From Montifringilla adamsi (Eukaryota > Chordata > Aves > Passeriformes > Passeridae): DNA of 64,000 bases. The stretch covers positions 2,157,199-2,221,198 of the forward strand of contig JAGGNK010015225.1 of assembly GCA_017590115.1 (NCBI GenBank), written 5' to 3'. Shown piece after piece: positions 53,501 through 63,308 of this stretch. Within the stretch, counting starts at the first letter, position 1; the number at the start of each line of letters is the position of its first letter. The position numbers and the translations under genes were made by a program. The notes beneath the pieces are model-generated. The model had not been told where the DNA came from. It did not search any database and was given only the letters and a program-made list of their open reading frames with translations.

Positions 53501-56500
53501 TCAGTGCTCTGGGGACAAGGTGGGAATTGAACACAGCTTGGATTGGATGTGCCTTTCCCTGCTCACACAGAGCCCCAGCCACCTGGTGTGGGAAGTGCTT
53601 CTCCAGGGAAGCACGAGGTCTTCTCCAGGGGAGTCCCAGGTCTCCAGAGAAGCACCAGATCTTCCCCAGGGAAGCTCTGCTTGTTGCATCTGGTGCTGGA
53701 TACCCTCAATAGCAAAAGGTGAGAAGCAGGCTGAGTCTTGTGACCCAGCAGCTCCTCCTTCCAGATCTATGAGTGGATGGATGTCCTGGTGGAGGATCAT
53801 CCCAGCCTCGTCAGCAAGATCCAGATCGGGCAGAGCTACGAGCACCGGCCCCTGTACGTGCTGAAGGTGGGTCCTGGGGCAGCCTCGCCCTGAAAATGCC
53901 CCTGAGGATGGGAAGCTGTGCCAAGGGAGCCTCAGGGTGGGCACCAGCAGCAATTTCCTCATGGAAAGGGTGCTCAGGCCTTGGCAGGGGCTGCCCAGGG
54001 AGGTTTGGAGTGCCCATCCCTGGAGGTGTCTGAGGAACTCCTGGAGGTGGCACTCAGAGCTCTGGGCTGGGGACAAGGTGGGGATGGGGACAAGCTGGGA
54101 CTGGATGGGCTGGGAGGGCTTTTCCAACCCAATGGATTCAGTGATTCCAGGCTGAAGCATCACGACAGGGACATAATTAAGGCAAGTCCTAATTAAGGGC
54201 TGAGCCATCCGGCAGAGAGTGACTGGCTGGGCACTGGCCTGCCAACACCCTGCTGAGCTCCCCTTGAAGCAGTGATTCACCCCAGGAGTTCTGAGGGAGC
54301 TGCTGCACTGACAATTCCAAGCTGTTCCTAATTGAACTCCTCTCTTGCAGGAGCTGTAATTAGGACAGGGATGAAACAAGAAGGTGTTTCCAGATGTGAC
54401 ATTGGAGCAAAGGAGGCTCAGGGGGCCCTTGTGGCTCTGCACAAGTCCCTGCCAGGAGGGGACAGCCGGGGGGGTCGGGCTGTGCTCCAGGGAACAGGGA
54501 CAGGAGTAGAGGGAACGGCCTCAGGCTGGGCCAGGGCAGCTCAGGGGGGATTTTGGGGAAAATTCCTTCATGGAAAGGGTGGTCAGGCACTGGAATGAGC
54601 TGTACAGGGCAGGGGTGGAGTCCCCATTCCTGGAGGGATTTCAAAGCCCCGTGGATGTGGCACTTGGGGACATGGGGCAGTGGTGGCCATGGCAGTGCTG
54701 GGAATGGTTATGGTTGGACTCAGTGGTCTGAGACCTTTTCCAACTGGAAAGATTCCATGACTCCATGACTATGAAATTGTTTAGAGCCTCCTGAAACCAT
54801 CCTTTTCCTTATGACTGTCAGAAACCCTAAACAAATCCATTTATATCTCAAGGGTGGGTGTGGAGAAGAATGAGGCCAGGACTACTCAGTGACAGGAGAA
54901 GGGACAATGGGCACAAACTGAAACACAGGAAATTCCAGCTGGATATGAGCAAAAACTTCTACTTTGAGAATGGCGGGGCACTGAACAAGTTTCCCAGGGA
55001 AGCTGTGGCTGCCCATGGATCCCTGGAAGTATCCAAGGCCAGGCTGGATGGAGTTAGAGCCACCTGGGACAGTGGAGGTGTCCCTGCCATGGCAGGGGTG
55101 ACACTGGATGGGCTTTGAGTTCCCTTCCCACCCAACCCATCCCACAACTGTACACTCCTTTATCAGTTCCCTCTTTCCCAAGCTAATTTAATCCCAACAT
55201 CCACCCCAGGGTTATCTGCAGCACTTTGAGTATCTCAAAGTTCTTCCTGTCAGGATAACAGGAAAAGGACCAGCACCAGTGAAAAGCCTGTCCTGTTACC
55301 AGAGTGTCCCAAGCAATCCATGATTCCAACCCCACAAATCCCAGTGCAAGGCCATCCCAGCAGGTGTGTGTAACACCACCACATTATCAGCATCACCACC
55401 AGCAGCAGAATTTCTACTCCAAGCCCTATTTTTGGAAATACAAACAGAATAACTACAGGGTGTAAAGCCAACAAATCCAACGTGGCTTTGGGTCCTCCTT
55501 TTTTCCAAGTGCCACATCTGTGGTGAATATCCCAGGGCTGTGCACACATCCTTTTCTCTGCTTTTTAAAGCTTTCTAAAGATGGCTTTGTGATTATTTTT
55601 CCTCCTGCCTGGTTTTTCAACATCCACAACAGCAGGATTCAATCTTTCCCTTTCCATTTCTGATCCCTGCAGCAATCCTGAGGGACATTTAGGACAAGGG
55701 CTGAACCAGAATAAGACAAGTCAATATTGACTTTGACTCCTATCTTCAAAGTTTCATCTTTTCCACAACAGCTGGACAAAATAAGTTTGGAACTCGTGGA
55801 ATTGGAGTCCCTCAGGAATGTTTGGATAAGCAGGATTGGGAATGCACTGCTGAGAGTGAGGTTTAAAACCTGGTTGGTTCATCCAGCTGTGTTCAGCCTC
55901 TGCAGATCCCACACTTCCCTTCCCTGGCAGGCTGCCCACGCCTGAGAAATTCCCAAGAGGAAAAATTCCCAGCTGTAGCTGTGTCCCTGAGCAATGGCTC
56001 TGAGGGGCTGAGGAAAAATGGGAGAAGCCAGAGGATCCAGCCAAGGATGCCAAACACAACCTACAGGACAGCCAAGAGATTTCCACATACTGCTGAGACC
56101 TCCAAGCAGTGTTTCCAGATTTATCATCCTGGGAGAGCTCCTGGCTTTGCATCAAAGTCAAGAACAGGCAACGAGGCTGGAGAGGGGCTGGAACACCAAC
56201 CCTGAGAGGAAGCCCTGAGGGAGCTGGGGGTGCTCACCTGGAGAAAAGGAGACTCAGGGCTGCCCTCAGCACTCTGCACAGCTCTGAAAGGTGCCTGTGC
56301 TCAGCTGGGCTGGGCTCTTTCTCCAGCAGCACTGACACAGCCACAGCACACAGTCCCGAGCTGTGCCAAGGGAAATTCAGGTTGGGTGTCAGGAAAAAGC
56401 TTTTCCAGCCAGGGGGATAAAGCTCTGCCATGGCTGCCCGGGGAGGTGCTGCAGTCACCATCCCTGGGGGTGTTGAACAAGCCTGGATGTGGCACTGGGT

Positions 56501-59500
56501 GCCAGGCTCTGGCTCAGGGGTTGGGCTGGGCTGGACCCCATGGGCTGCAAGGTCTCTCCCAACCCGGCCATTCTGTGATCAGGTCTGGCTCTCCCAGGCT
56601 TTGTTCTCAAAATCTCTGGGGCAATCCCATTTTAAAGGATTTTACACCACTAAAACTGAGTGATCCTTGGGTTGTTTGTTTCCCAGAAGCATAAAGGAAA
56701 AGAAAGGAATTCTGAAGAATGAAAACCATAGAGTTGGAAAGATCATCTGGTCCAATCTCCTGTGGGAAAAGGACCTGGCACTAGGCTGTTCAGCACCTTG
56801 AGCAGCCACACCCTGAAACCCTCCGGGGACTCCACCACATCCCAGGGGAGGCTGTTCCAGGGAATGATGGCTTCACTGGAAAAAAATGTCTTTTTTCCAT
56901 TGGGATGAACCTTCCCAGTGCTCCTTGTCCCCACTGCTCCTTGTCCTCTCCACATGAAGGGAGACCATCCATCCTTGAAGGACTGGAAAACCCCAGAGAG
57001 GTTCCACCTGAGCCCTCCCTTCTCACAGAATCATGGAATAGAATGCCAGGATGGTTTGGGTTGGAAAGGACCTTAAGGATCATCCCATTCCATGGGCAGG
57101 GACACCTCCCACTGTCCCAGGGTGCTCCAAGCCTCATCCAACCAGGCCTGGACACTGCCAGGGATCCAGGGGCAGCCACAGCTGCTCTGGTTTTCCAGGG
57201 AGAAGAGACTTGAATCCTTCAGCCCTTCCTTCCTAGATTTGTTTTCCTAACTCCCAGTTCTCTTCCAGGATTGTTAGGTTTCATTCCTCACCTCCCAGTT
57301 TTCCTGCAGAATTTCCAGGTTTTCTTTTCTTCCCAATTCTCCTAAATTTTCCTCCAAACTTTTCAGGATTCTTTTCTTACTCCCAGTTCTCTTCCAGACT
57401 TTTCAGGAGTTGTTCCTCTATTTTCCCCGTGCTATTCCATGCCCTGGTGTTTGTAAGGATTGGAAAGATGAAAAAAAGTCAAATACAAGTGGTTTGTGGT
57501 TTGCTCTTCTTTTTCTGTCCACATTTTCCAGTGTTTTCATCCATCTCCTTTGGATGCTCTCCTGTCTGCCTGGGAATTTCCTGACTTGTGGAGAGCAGAA
57601 GTGGACCCAGAATTCCAGGGGCACTGGGAAGAGCAGGATGATCCCACCCCTCCCTCCCAAAGTCCCTGTGGATGCAGCCAGGCCCTGATTTGCCTTCCCT
57701 CAGTTCCCCCTCTGTGAGGCTGCTCCCAAAGCTCACAGATCCCAGATTCTGGATTCCTGGGATGTCACTCCAGCTGCTGCACCTGGAATTTTGTCTTTGG
57801 TACACTTCACACTTGCTTCAGCAGGTGTCTGGAATGTTATCCCATGAATTAAGGAATTCTCCATGACACAAAGGGGTTTGGGATATTTGGAATTTCTGCT
57901 CTTTGTTAATACATATTAAAAACTGAACCTCTCCATATAAAAATCCCAAACCCTTCTGTGACTGGGAAAATTACAGCTGAAGGCAAGAGCAGGAATGCTG
58001 AGCCAGGAGAGGGAAAAGTCCATTCAAGTGTCCTGATTGCTCCAATTCCCTTAATTCCAGGAGATGAATGAAAACACTGGAAAATGTGGACAGAAAAAGA
58101 AGAACAAACCACCTGTATTTGACTTTTTTTTTCATCTTTCCAATCCTTACAAACACCAGGGCATGGAATAGCACGGGGAAAATAGAGGAACAACTCCTGA
58201 AAAGTCTGGAAGAGAACTGGGAGTAAGAAAAGAATCCTGAAAAGTTTGGAGGAAAATTTAGGAGAATTGGGAAGAAAAGAAAACCTGGAAATTCTGCAGG
58301 AAAACTGGGAGGTGAGGAAGAAACCTGACAAGCCTTGAGGAGAACTGGGAGTTAAGAAAACAAACCTGGAAACCCTGGAAGAGAATTGGTAAATGAGAAA
58401 ATAATCCTGAAAAGTCTGGAAGAAAATTTAAGAGAATTGGAAAATAAGAAAACCTGGAAATTCTGCATGAAAACTGGGAGGTGAGGGAGAAACCTGACAA
58501 GCCTGGAGGAGAACTGGGAGCTAAGAAAACAAACCTGGGAACTCTGGAAGAGAATGGGAGCTCAGGAACAAATCAGGTTGGAGGAAATGGAATGAGGGGG
58601 AAAAAATTCCTCTCCCAATGGTTATGTAAGGGCTGCTGCTGGAGCTCTATAAATAGGACCTTCACAGGTGTCAAACTGGGGGAAAACTCCAAAAATCCGG
58701 GTTTTTTTTGGGCTGGCAGCCAGTCTGGGGTTGATTCAGGCTGGTTGAAGTGGCCAGGCTGAGCTGGGCAGGGGCAGGGAGGGACAGAACCCGTGCAGGA
58801 GCAGCAGGCTGCAGTTCCCACCCGCTCCAGCCTCCCTTCAAATGCAGCCAGGGGAGAGAACCAGGGCTGTGGTGCCAAAAATGGCATTTCCAGGGAAGGA
58901 AGGAAATGGGGCTGAGCATTTGCCCAAAAATAGAAGGTGTGGAGCCACTCAGCAAATTCCCAGTGCTGCTGGGAGAGGCTGGAAGGCTGAGCCCAGAGCG
59001 TGGCGTGTGGGAAATGGATTTACAGGGAAAAGATGGATTTCTAGGGAAAAGAGAAGGCAGCTTTCAGGGATGGCAACGTGCATTGAAAAGCCCTTCCCAG
59101 CTGCTGTTGGTGCTGCCAGCCCTGAGGGCTGAGGGGCTTCGTGGCCCACGTGGATTGAGGGATGTGAGTGGCAGGAAAGGATTCCTGGGATATGCAGCTC
59201 AAGGTCAGGAGGAGCTACAGGGATAAGGAAAAAAAGGATATTGCCACAGCAGCTGGGAGTTCACACAGCCTGGGGCTGTCCCAGGGCTGCAGAACTTCCC
59301 AATCCTCTGATCCCAGGGCAAGCTCAGCCTCCTCCTGGAATATTTGGGGGGTTTTGGGGTGACAGACACGCAGAAATGATGGAATAACCCTTCAGCACTC
59401 AGCCTTGCTAGGAGACAGGTGGAATTACACCAGGCAAAATTTCCCACTTTGTCACACCCCAGGCAGGATGTCCCCTCCCAGGATTGTGGGGATGTCCCCA

Positions 59501-60237
59501 AACCCCCAATACGCTGGGACTGCAGAGTGGGGGGACGCCAGGGGTCCCCTGGGTGATCCCTGTGGGACACCCCAATCCCCACAGCCACGGGGATGAACAG
59601 CCCATGGGGGCACCAGGGAACCACTGGGCTGGGGAACCCTACACCGGGTAACCCTAAATCCATTTTTAAAAGGATAACTGCCCCTCCATCCCTGATTCCA
59701 GGTCCCACAGACTGGGATCACCGGGATGGGAACAGCCCAGCTCCCCGCACACCACGCCCGGCTTTGGGGACAGGGGCACCCCGTTATTCCCGGTCTGTCT
59801 GGGTACACAGCTCCTCCCGGGAATGTCCCCGAGGCAGGGACAGCTGTCCCCTCGGGGCCTTGGGTGTCCCTGTCACCTCAGGACCTTGGGGACGGCGGCG
59901 TCCCGGTCCCCGACCCCGGAGACGGGGGTGCTCCAACCCCGAAACCCTCATGGCCTTAGAAACAGGGGTGTCCCGGTCTCGGTCCCCCTGAGATGGGGAT
60001 GCTTCGCACCCCGATCCCTCGGAGCCCTCAGGGTCGGGGCTGCCCCGGTCCCGAACCCCTTCATGGCCTTGGGGTCGGGGTCATCCCCGGCGCCGGCCGC
60101 CACTCACCCGCCGCCCGCGGCCTGCCCGGCAGCTGCACGAAGCGGTTCAGGATCCCTCCCCCGCCGCCATCGCCGCCTCCCGCGGCGCCGCCCGCGCCCT
60201 CCCCGAGCCCGTCCCGGGCCGCGGCCGCCGCCGACAT
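44517..60237 (-). CDS. KLHDC10: KLHDC10, kelch-domain CUL2 E3 substrate receptor, one internal exon not found
   Basis: Exons found in transcript order: 60237-60108, 51094-50873, 50073-49919, 49229-49081, 48482-48398, 47804-47738, 47215-47168, 45912-45773, 44726-44517. They sum to 1206 nt, or 401 aa plus TGA (human 442). The N-terminus is Ala/Gly-rich and ends LNRFVQLPGRP. Kelch blades follow (YVFGGYNPDYDESGG, LLVFGGTGIPFGE, YVFGGTTGYIYSTDLHKLD, YILGGGTSWTAYSL, VCGGYNGEVILGDVWKLNLQ). The C-terminus (LLELCWEKLLESFPHL) is the BC-box/CUL2-box region. In humans it recognises C-terminal degrons, including alanine tails in ribosome quality control. The human segment of about 29 residues (around IRWDP) between exon 1 and the exon at 51094 has no counterpart that I could see. 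Exon 1 and that exon still join in phase (G|GC). Intron 1 is 9 kb and full of CR1 copies. Confidence 0.93.
46078..46560 (-). mobile_element. CR1 LINE fragment in KLHDC10
   Basis: The plus strand reads 'gactggcttgggtgggaagg' and 'tgtccagcctggccttggac', ending near 'ggggctccagccctggagca', the reverse of the 20940 copy. Confidence 0.85.
48740..48895 (+). mobile_element. CR1 LINE 3' fragment in KLHDC10
   Basis: It reads 'gtccaaggccaagctggaca', 'cctgggatagtgaaagtgtc' and 'gaacccaaaccattctggga'. Confidence 0.85.
49427..49695. repeat. Four-copy tandem repeat of about 64 bp in KLHDC10
   Basis: The unit runs from tcatttagatctttgggttt to accactccttaaatcact. Four copies of decreasing similarity lie just upstream of the exon at 49229-49081 in the transcript direction. 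Confidence 0.88.
50130..50455 (+). mobile_element. CR1 LINE fragments, possibly nested, in KLHDC10
   Basis: Two CR1 tail signatures follow each other: 'gaattggatgatctttaagc', then 'ggttggactcgatgatcttg' with a terminal 'attctgtgattct' and 'cccttccaacccaaaccatt'. Confidence 0.8.
52590..52705 (+). mobile_element. CR1 LINE 3' fragment in KLHDC10 intron 1
   Basis: It reads 'gtccaaggccaggcttggag', 'ggcactggatgatctttaag' and 'ggcccttccaactcttcc'. Confidence 0.85.
53330..53545 (+). mobile_element. CR1 LINE fragment ending at the CPA5-copy junction
   Basis: The CR1 runs normally from 'gagaggaaacaccctcaagc' through 'ctgctcagggaggtttggag' to 'cagcttggattg'. It then switches at 53546 into the CPA5 intron/exon copy instead of the usual CR1 end. 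Confidence 0.8.
53546..54089 (+). pseudogene. Inverted copy of CPA5 exon 4 with flanking introns
   Basis: The exon copy is 53765-53866. It has intact splice signals (ccttccag before, gtgggtcc after) and encodes the YVLK-ending segment of CPA5 without change. The flanking sequence matches CPA5 introns 3 and 4 over the whole 544 bases, with no gap. No other CPA exon is nearby, so it cannot make an enzyme by itself. It lies antisense to KLHDC10. The retained introns show a DNA-level copy, not retroposition. Confidence 0.88.
54090..54160 (+). mobile_element. CR1 tail continuing the CPA5-copy CR1
   Basis: After the copy ends, a normal CR1 end follows ('gggactggatgggctgggag', 'ttttccaacccaatggattc'). 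This tail is missing from the CPA5 locus itself. Confidence 0.75.
54390..54775 (+). mobile_element. CR1 LINE fragment in KLHDC10 intron 1
   Basis: Phrases include 'tcatggaaagggtggtcagg', 'gagtccccattcctggaggg' and 'ggttggactcagtggtctga', with the tail at 54770. Confidence 0.8.
54855..55145 (+). mobile_element. CR1 LINE fragment in KLHDC10 intron 1
   Basis: It carries 'caggaaattccagctggata', 'gtatccaaggccaggctgga' and 'ttcccttcccacccaaccca'. Confidence 0.8.
56170..56580 (+). mobile_element. CR1 LINE fragment in KLHDC10 intron 1
   Basis: It carries 'gctcacctggagaaaaggag', 'ccaagggaaattcaggttgg', 'tggctgcccggggaggtgct' and a terminal 'ccggccattctgtgatc'. Confidence 0.85.
56725..57210 (-). mobile_element. 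CR1 LINE fragments in KLHDC10 intron 1
   Basis: Two reverse CR1 ends follow each other: one from about 56730 ('gttggaaagatcatctggtc') and one from about 57025 ('agaatcatggaatagaatgc', 'ttgggttggaaaggacctta'). Confidence 0.8.
57270..58333. repeat. Inverted repeat with arms of about 265-280 bp in KLHDC10 intron 1
   Basis: Arm 1 (57270-57548) and arm 2 (58060-58333) are reverse complements with only a few substitutions and one short deletion. A spacer of about 510 bases separates them. The arms contain tandem repeats built on words such as gagaactgggag and cctgaaaagtctgga. Confidence 0.88.
58200..58565. repeat. Higher-order tandem repeat beside the inverted repeat
   Basis: Units of about 30 bases (aactgggag, aagaaaa, cctgg phrases) group into a block of roughly 180 bases that occurs about twice, the second copy with a few changes. 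Confidence 0.7.
58566..60107. other. KLHDC10 intron 1, promoter-proximal part
   Basis: I see no exon here. CG density rises from about 59700 into the shared KLHDC10/ZC3HC1 CpG island. The long frame open across 59823-61010 is a product of GC bias. Confidence 0.5.
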
Positions 60238-60643
60238 GGCCCGTCCGCTGCCTGAGGGACGGAGCGCGAACCGCCAATCAGCTCCGAGCTTCTTCGGCCG
60301 CAGCCTATCAGCTGCGGGCTTGTTGGCAGGCGGGGGGAGGCTGCGGCGAGAGCGCCGCTGTGGGGAGAGCTGAGCGATCGATCCAGGCTGGAGCAATAGA
60401 GCGCCGAGAGCGGGGGCGAGGGGACATTCCCGGGGACATTCCCGGGGCCACTCACGGGGACATTCGCGGGGACTTCCGCGGGGGCGTCGGCGCCCCTCGA
60501 GCCCTCCGCGAAGTTCCGGAGGCCGTGCGGGGGTTGCGCGAGGGTCATGAGCCGCCCCGCGGCGCGAGCGGAACGTTGGTGAGCGAGCGGAACGTTCGTG
60601 CGGGCCCGCGTTTCCCGGGACCTGACGGGAGGGTGGGACCAAA
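60238..60643. promoter_or_regulatory. Bidirectional CpG-island promoter of KLHDC10 and ZC3HC1
   Basis: The two start codons are 406 bases apart and diverge. The interval holds an NF-Y type CCAAT box (60274-60278, in CGCCAATCAG) and a degenerate second one about 30 bases on (60304). It also holds a tandem of kappaB-like words (60421-60478). No TATA box is visible for either gene. Confidence 0.7.
60421..60478. promoter_or_regulatory. Tandem kappaB-like decamers
   Basis: GGGACATTCC at 60421 and 60433 fits the GGGRNWYYCC consensus. GGGACATTCG at 60457 and GGGACTTCCG at 60469 are one base off. Starts are spaced 12, 24 and 12 bases apart, so this is also a 12-bp tandem repeat. Confidence 0.4.
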
Positions 60644-63308
60644 ATGGCGGCGCCCAGCGCCGGGGGAGCGGCGGCGGCGGCGGCCGGGGGGAACCGAGGG
60701 CGGCCGCCCCCCGTCACCCCCCGGCAGATCCGCGACCTCATCGATGGCGGCATCGCCACCGAGGGGCCCGGGCCCGGCGGGTGAGGGCCAGCGGCGGGGG
60801 GGATCGCCGGCACCGGGCTGGAGTCGGGGGGAGGCCCGGCCGTGTGAGGGGAGGGGGAGCGCTGGGGGCTCGGGAGGGAATCGGGGACCCCTCGGTGTTA
60901 TTTGGGGCCTGCGGGGGAGTCGGAGTCGGCGGGAGCGAGGCGGGAGGGGACTGGGAGGTGCTGGGAGTTGTTATTGGGGAGGGATAGCGGGAATGGAGAG
61001 CGGGGAATGAGCTGGGAGCGACTGGGAGCACCGGGAAGCGGGCTGCTGGGAGCGGGGGGCACTGGGGGGACTGAGGGGCACTGGGAGTACTGGAGAGACT
61101 CGGGGGCACTGGGAAGACTGGAAGGAAGCGGTGGAAACAGGTATTGGGACACTAGGAGGGTACTGGGGGAGCACTGGGAGGGCACTGGGAGCACTGGGAG
61201 GGTGCTGGGAGGATGTTGGGGGCACTGGGAAGTTACTGGGAAGGTCCTGGGGGCATTGGGAGGGTACAGAGGCTACTGGAAGGGTACTGAGGGTACTGGG
61301 GACAGTAGGAGGGCACTGGGGGCACTGGGAGGGTAACTGGGAGCACTGGGGGGCTATGGAGGGCACTGAGGGCACTAGAAAGGTACTGAAGGTACTGGGA
61401 GGATACTGGGGGCACTGGGAGGGCACTGGGGTTACTGGGAGGCACTGGGAGCAGTGGGGGCTGAGCTTTGGGGGTGTCTCAGGGGCTCCCTTGTCCCAAC
61501 CATCCCTGAGCTTTGGCTCAAGATTCAGGCGTTGGGAGGAGGCCAGAGGCAGCCGTGGGGGCAGAATTCCAGGCACAGATTTTGGGAATTATTACAAAAT
61601 TACAAAAATGTAATCTTGGGAACACCCCAGACTTCCCTCCTCAGCCTGCCCTTGCTGAGCCCAGGGGACAAACCCCTGCTCCCTCCTTGTCCCAAATGCC
61701 AGCTGTCACTGGGATGCATTCCAGGCACCCTTGGAATTTTATTTGTTCGTTGTTTTATCAGGAATTAATTCCAAGTTGGGAATGGGGAGCCCTGGAGAAG
61801 ATCCTTGTCAGGACAAGAGGGAGGGGGGGGTTAGGAAGTGCTCTGTGCTTTGGTGTTAATCCTGTTCCTAAAATCCAGCATTTTCCCCAAATCCTGCCTT
61901 TTGCTAAAATCCGGTCTCTCCCTAAAATCCAGCTTTTTCCTAAATCCAAGCTTTTCCTAAATCCAGCATTTTCCCCAAATCCTGCCTTTTGCTAAAATTT
62001 GGTCTCTCCCTAAAATCCAAGCTTTTATCAGATCCAGCCTTTTCCTAAACCCTGTTCTTTGCTGAAATCCAGTCTCTCCCTAAAAGCCAGCCTTTTCCTA
62101 AATCCAACCTTTTCCTAAAATCCAACACTTTCCCAAAATCCAGTCTCTCTCTAAAATCCAGCCTTTTCCTAAATCCAACCTTTTCCTAAACCCTGTCTTT
62201 TGCTGAAATCCAGTCTATCCCTAAAATCCAGCCTTTTCCTAAACCCAGTCTCTCCCTAAAATCCAGCCTTTTCCTAAACCCAGTCTCTCCCTAAAATCCA
62301 GCCTTTTCTTAAATCCAGGTTTTTCCTAAATCCAGCCTCTTCCTGAAATCCAGCCTTTTCCTAAAATCCAACTTTTCCCTGAAGCCCAGCCCTTTCCAAA
62401 TCCCAGCCTTTTCCCAAACCCAGCCTTTCCCAAATCCAGCCTTTCCCAGGAGTTTTCCTTGCTGACTTTTCCTTTCAGGAAGGACACGTCGGACTGCTCG
62501 GAGCAAGCCAATGGACCTTCCCAAATGGAAGCTCTTTCCTTGGAATCTGCCAGCAGGGAAGCCTATTTCAGCAGAGTGGAAACATTCACCATATCCTTTG
62601 GGATGCTGGAAATTCCAGCTTGGGAATTGTGGGGGAAGAGCCAGAGGGATCATTGATCCAATTCCTGGCCTTGCAGGGATGTCCCGAAATTCCACCCTGT
62701 CCCTGAGAGTTGTCCAAAGGCTCCTGGAGCTTTGGAGCTGTCCCTGGGGAATGCTCAGTGCCCCAGCACCCTCTAGGGAAGAGCCTCTTCCTAAAATCCA
62801 GCCTCTTCCTAAAATCCAGCCTTTGCCTAAATCAAACCATTTCCTAAAATCCAGCCTCTTCCTCAAATCCCGCCTTTCCCTAAAATCCAGCCTTTCCCCC
62901 TGTCTTTTGGTGAAATCCAGTCTGTCCCTAAAATCCAACCTTTTCCTAAATCCAGCCTTTTCCTAAAAACCAACATTTTCCCGCAATCCAGTCTCTCCCT
63001 GAAATGCAGCCTTTTCCTAAATTCAACTTTTTCCCAAAATTCAGCCTTTTCCTAAAGTCCAGTCTATCCCTAAAGTCCAGCCTTTTCCTAATATCCAACA
63101 TTTTCCCAAAATCCAGTTTCTTGTCCCTCCCTAAAATCCAACCTTTCCCAAATCCAGCCTTTCCCAGGAGTTTTCCTTGCTGACTTTTCCTTTCAGGAAG
63201 GACACTTCGGACTGCTTGGAGCAAGCCAATGGACCTTCCCAAATGGAAGCTCTTTCCTTGGAATCTGCCAGCAGGGAAGCCTATTTCAGCAGAGTGGAAA
63301 CATTCACC
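60644..63308 (+). CDS. ZC3HC1: ZC3HC1 (NIPA), 5' part only, exon 2 present twice
   Basis: Exon 1 is 60644-60780. It encodes an Ala/Gly-rich start and TPRQIRDLIDGGIA, which corresponds to the human QKIRQLIDEGIA. Exon 2 occurs as copy a (62479-62590) and copy b (63197-63308), 112 bases each. Both encode LESASREAYFSRVETF, matching human LESTSKEAYFSRVETF. Phase is consistent (GG|G between exons 1 and 2). The C3HC zinc finger and the rest lie beyond the window. Human ZC3HC1 works with TPR at the nuclear basket and was first described as an SCF subunit targeting cyclin B1. Both exon 2 copies end at a U12 AT-AC donor. Copy b differs at two bases (one silent, one Ser to Leu). Confidence 0.9.
61020..61460. 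repeat. ACTGGGAG-type minisatellite in ZC3HC1 intron 1
   Basis: Words such as ggcactgggagggtactggg recur throughout with irregular spacing. The long open frame across it is an artefact. Confidence 0.8.
61865..62460. repeat. 18-20 bp tandem repeat, first block, ZC3HC1 intron 1
   Basis: The unit is close to ccttttcctaaaatccag, with many variants (tccctaaaatccag, cccaaatcctgc). It is pyrimidine-rich on the plus strand. Confidence 0.88.
62591..62599 (+). other. U12-type AT-AC donor after ZC3HC1 exon 2a
   Basis: ATATCCTTT is a full match to the U12 AT-AC donor consensus and follows the exon at the position required by the protein alignment. No GT donor is available near that point. Confidence 0.8.

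Noticed and set aside
53765..53866. CPA5 exon copy considered as part of a fourth carboxypeptidase gene
   Set aside because: No other CPA exon lies within reach on that strand, and the copy stops inside introns.
59823..61010. A 395-codon plus-strand frame over the KLHDC10/ZC3HC1 CpG island
   Set aside because: Arg/Gly/Pro-rich composition from GC bias, antisense to KLHDC10 exon 1, with no known similarity.
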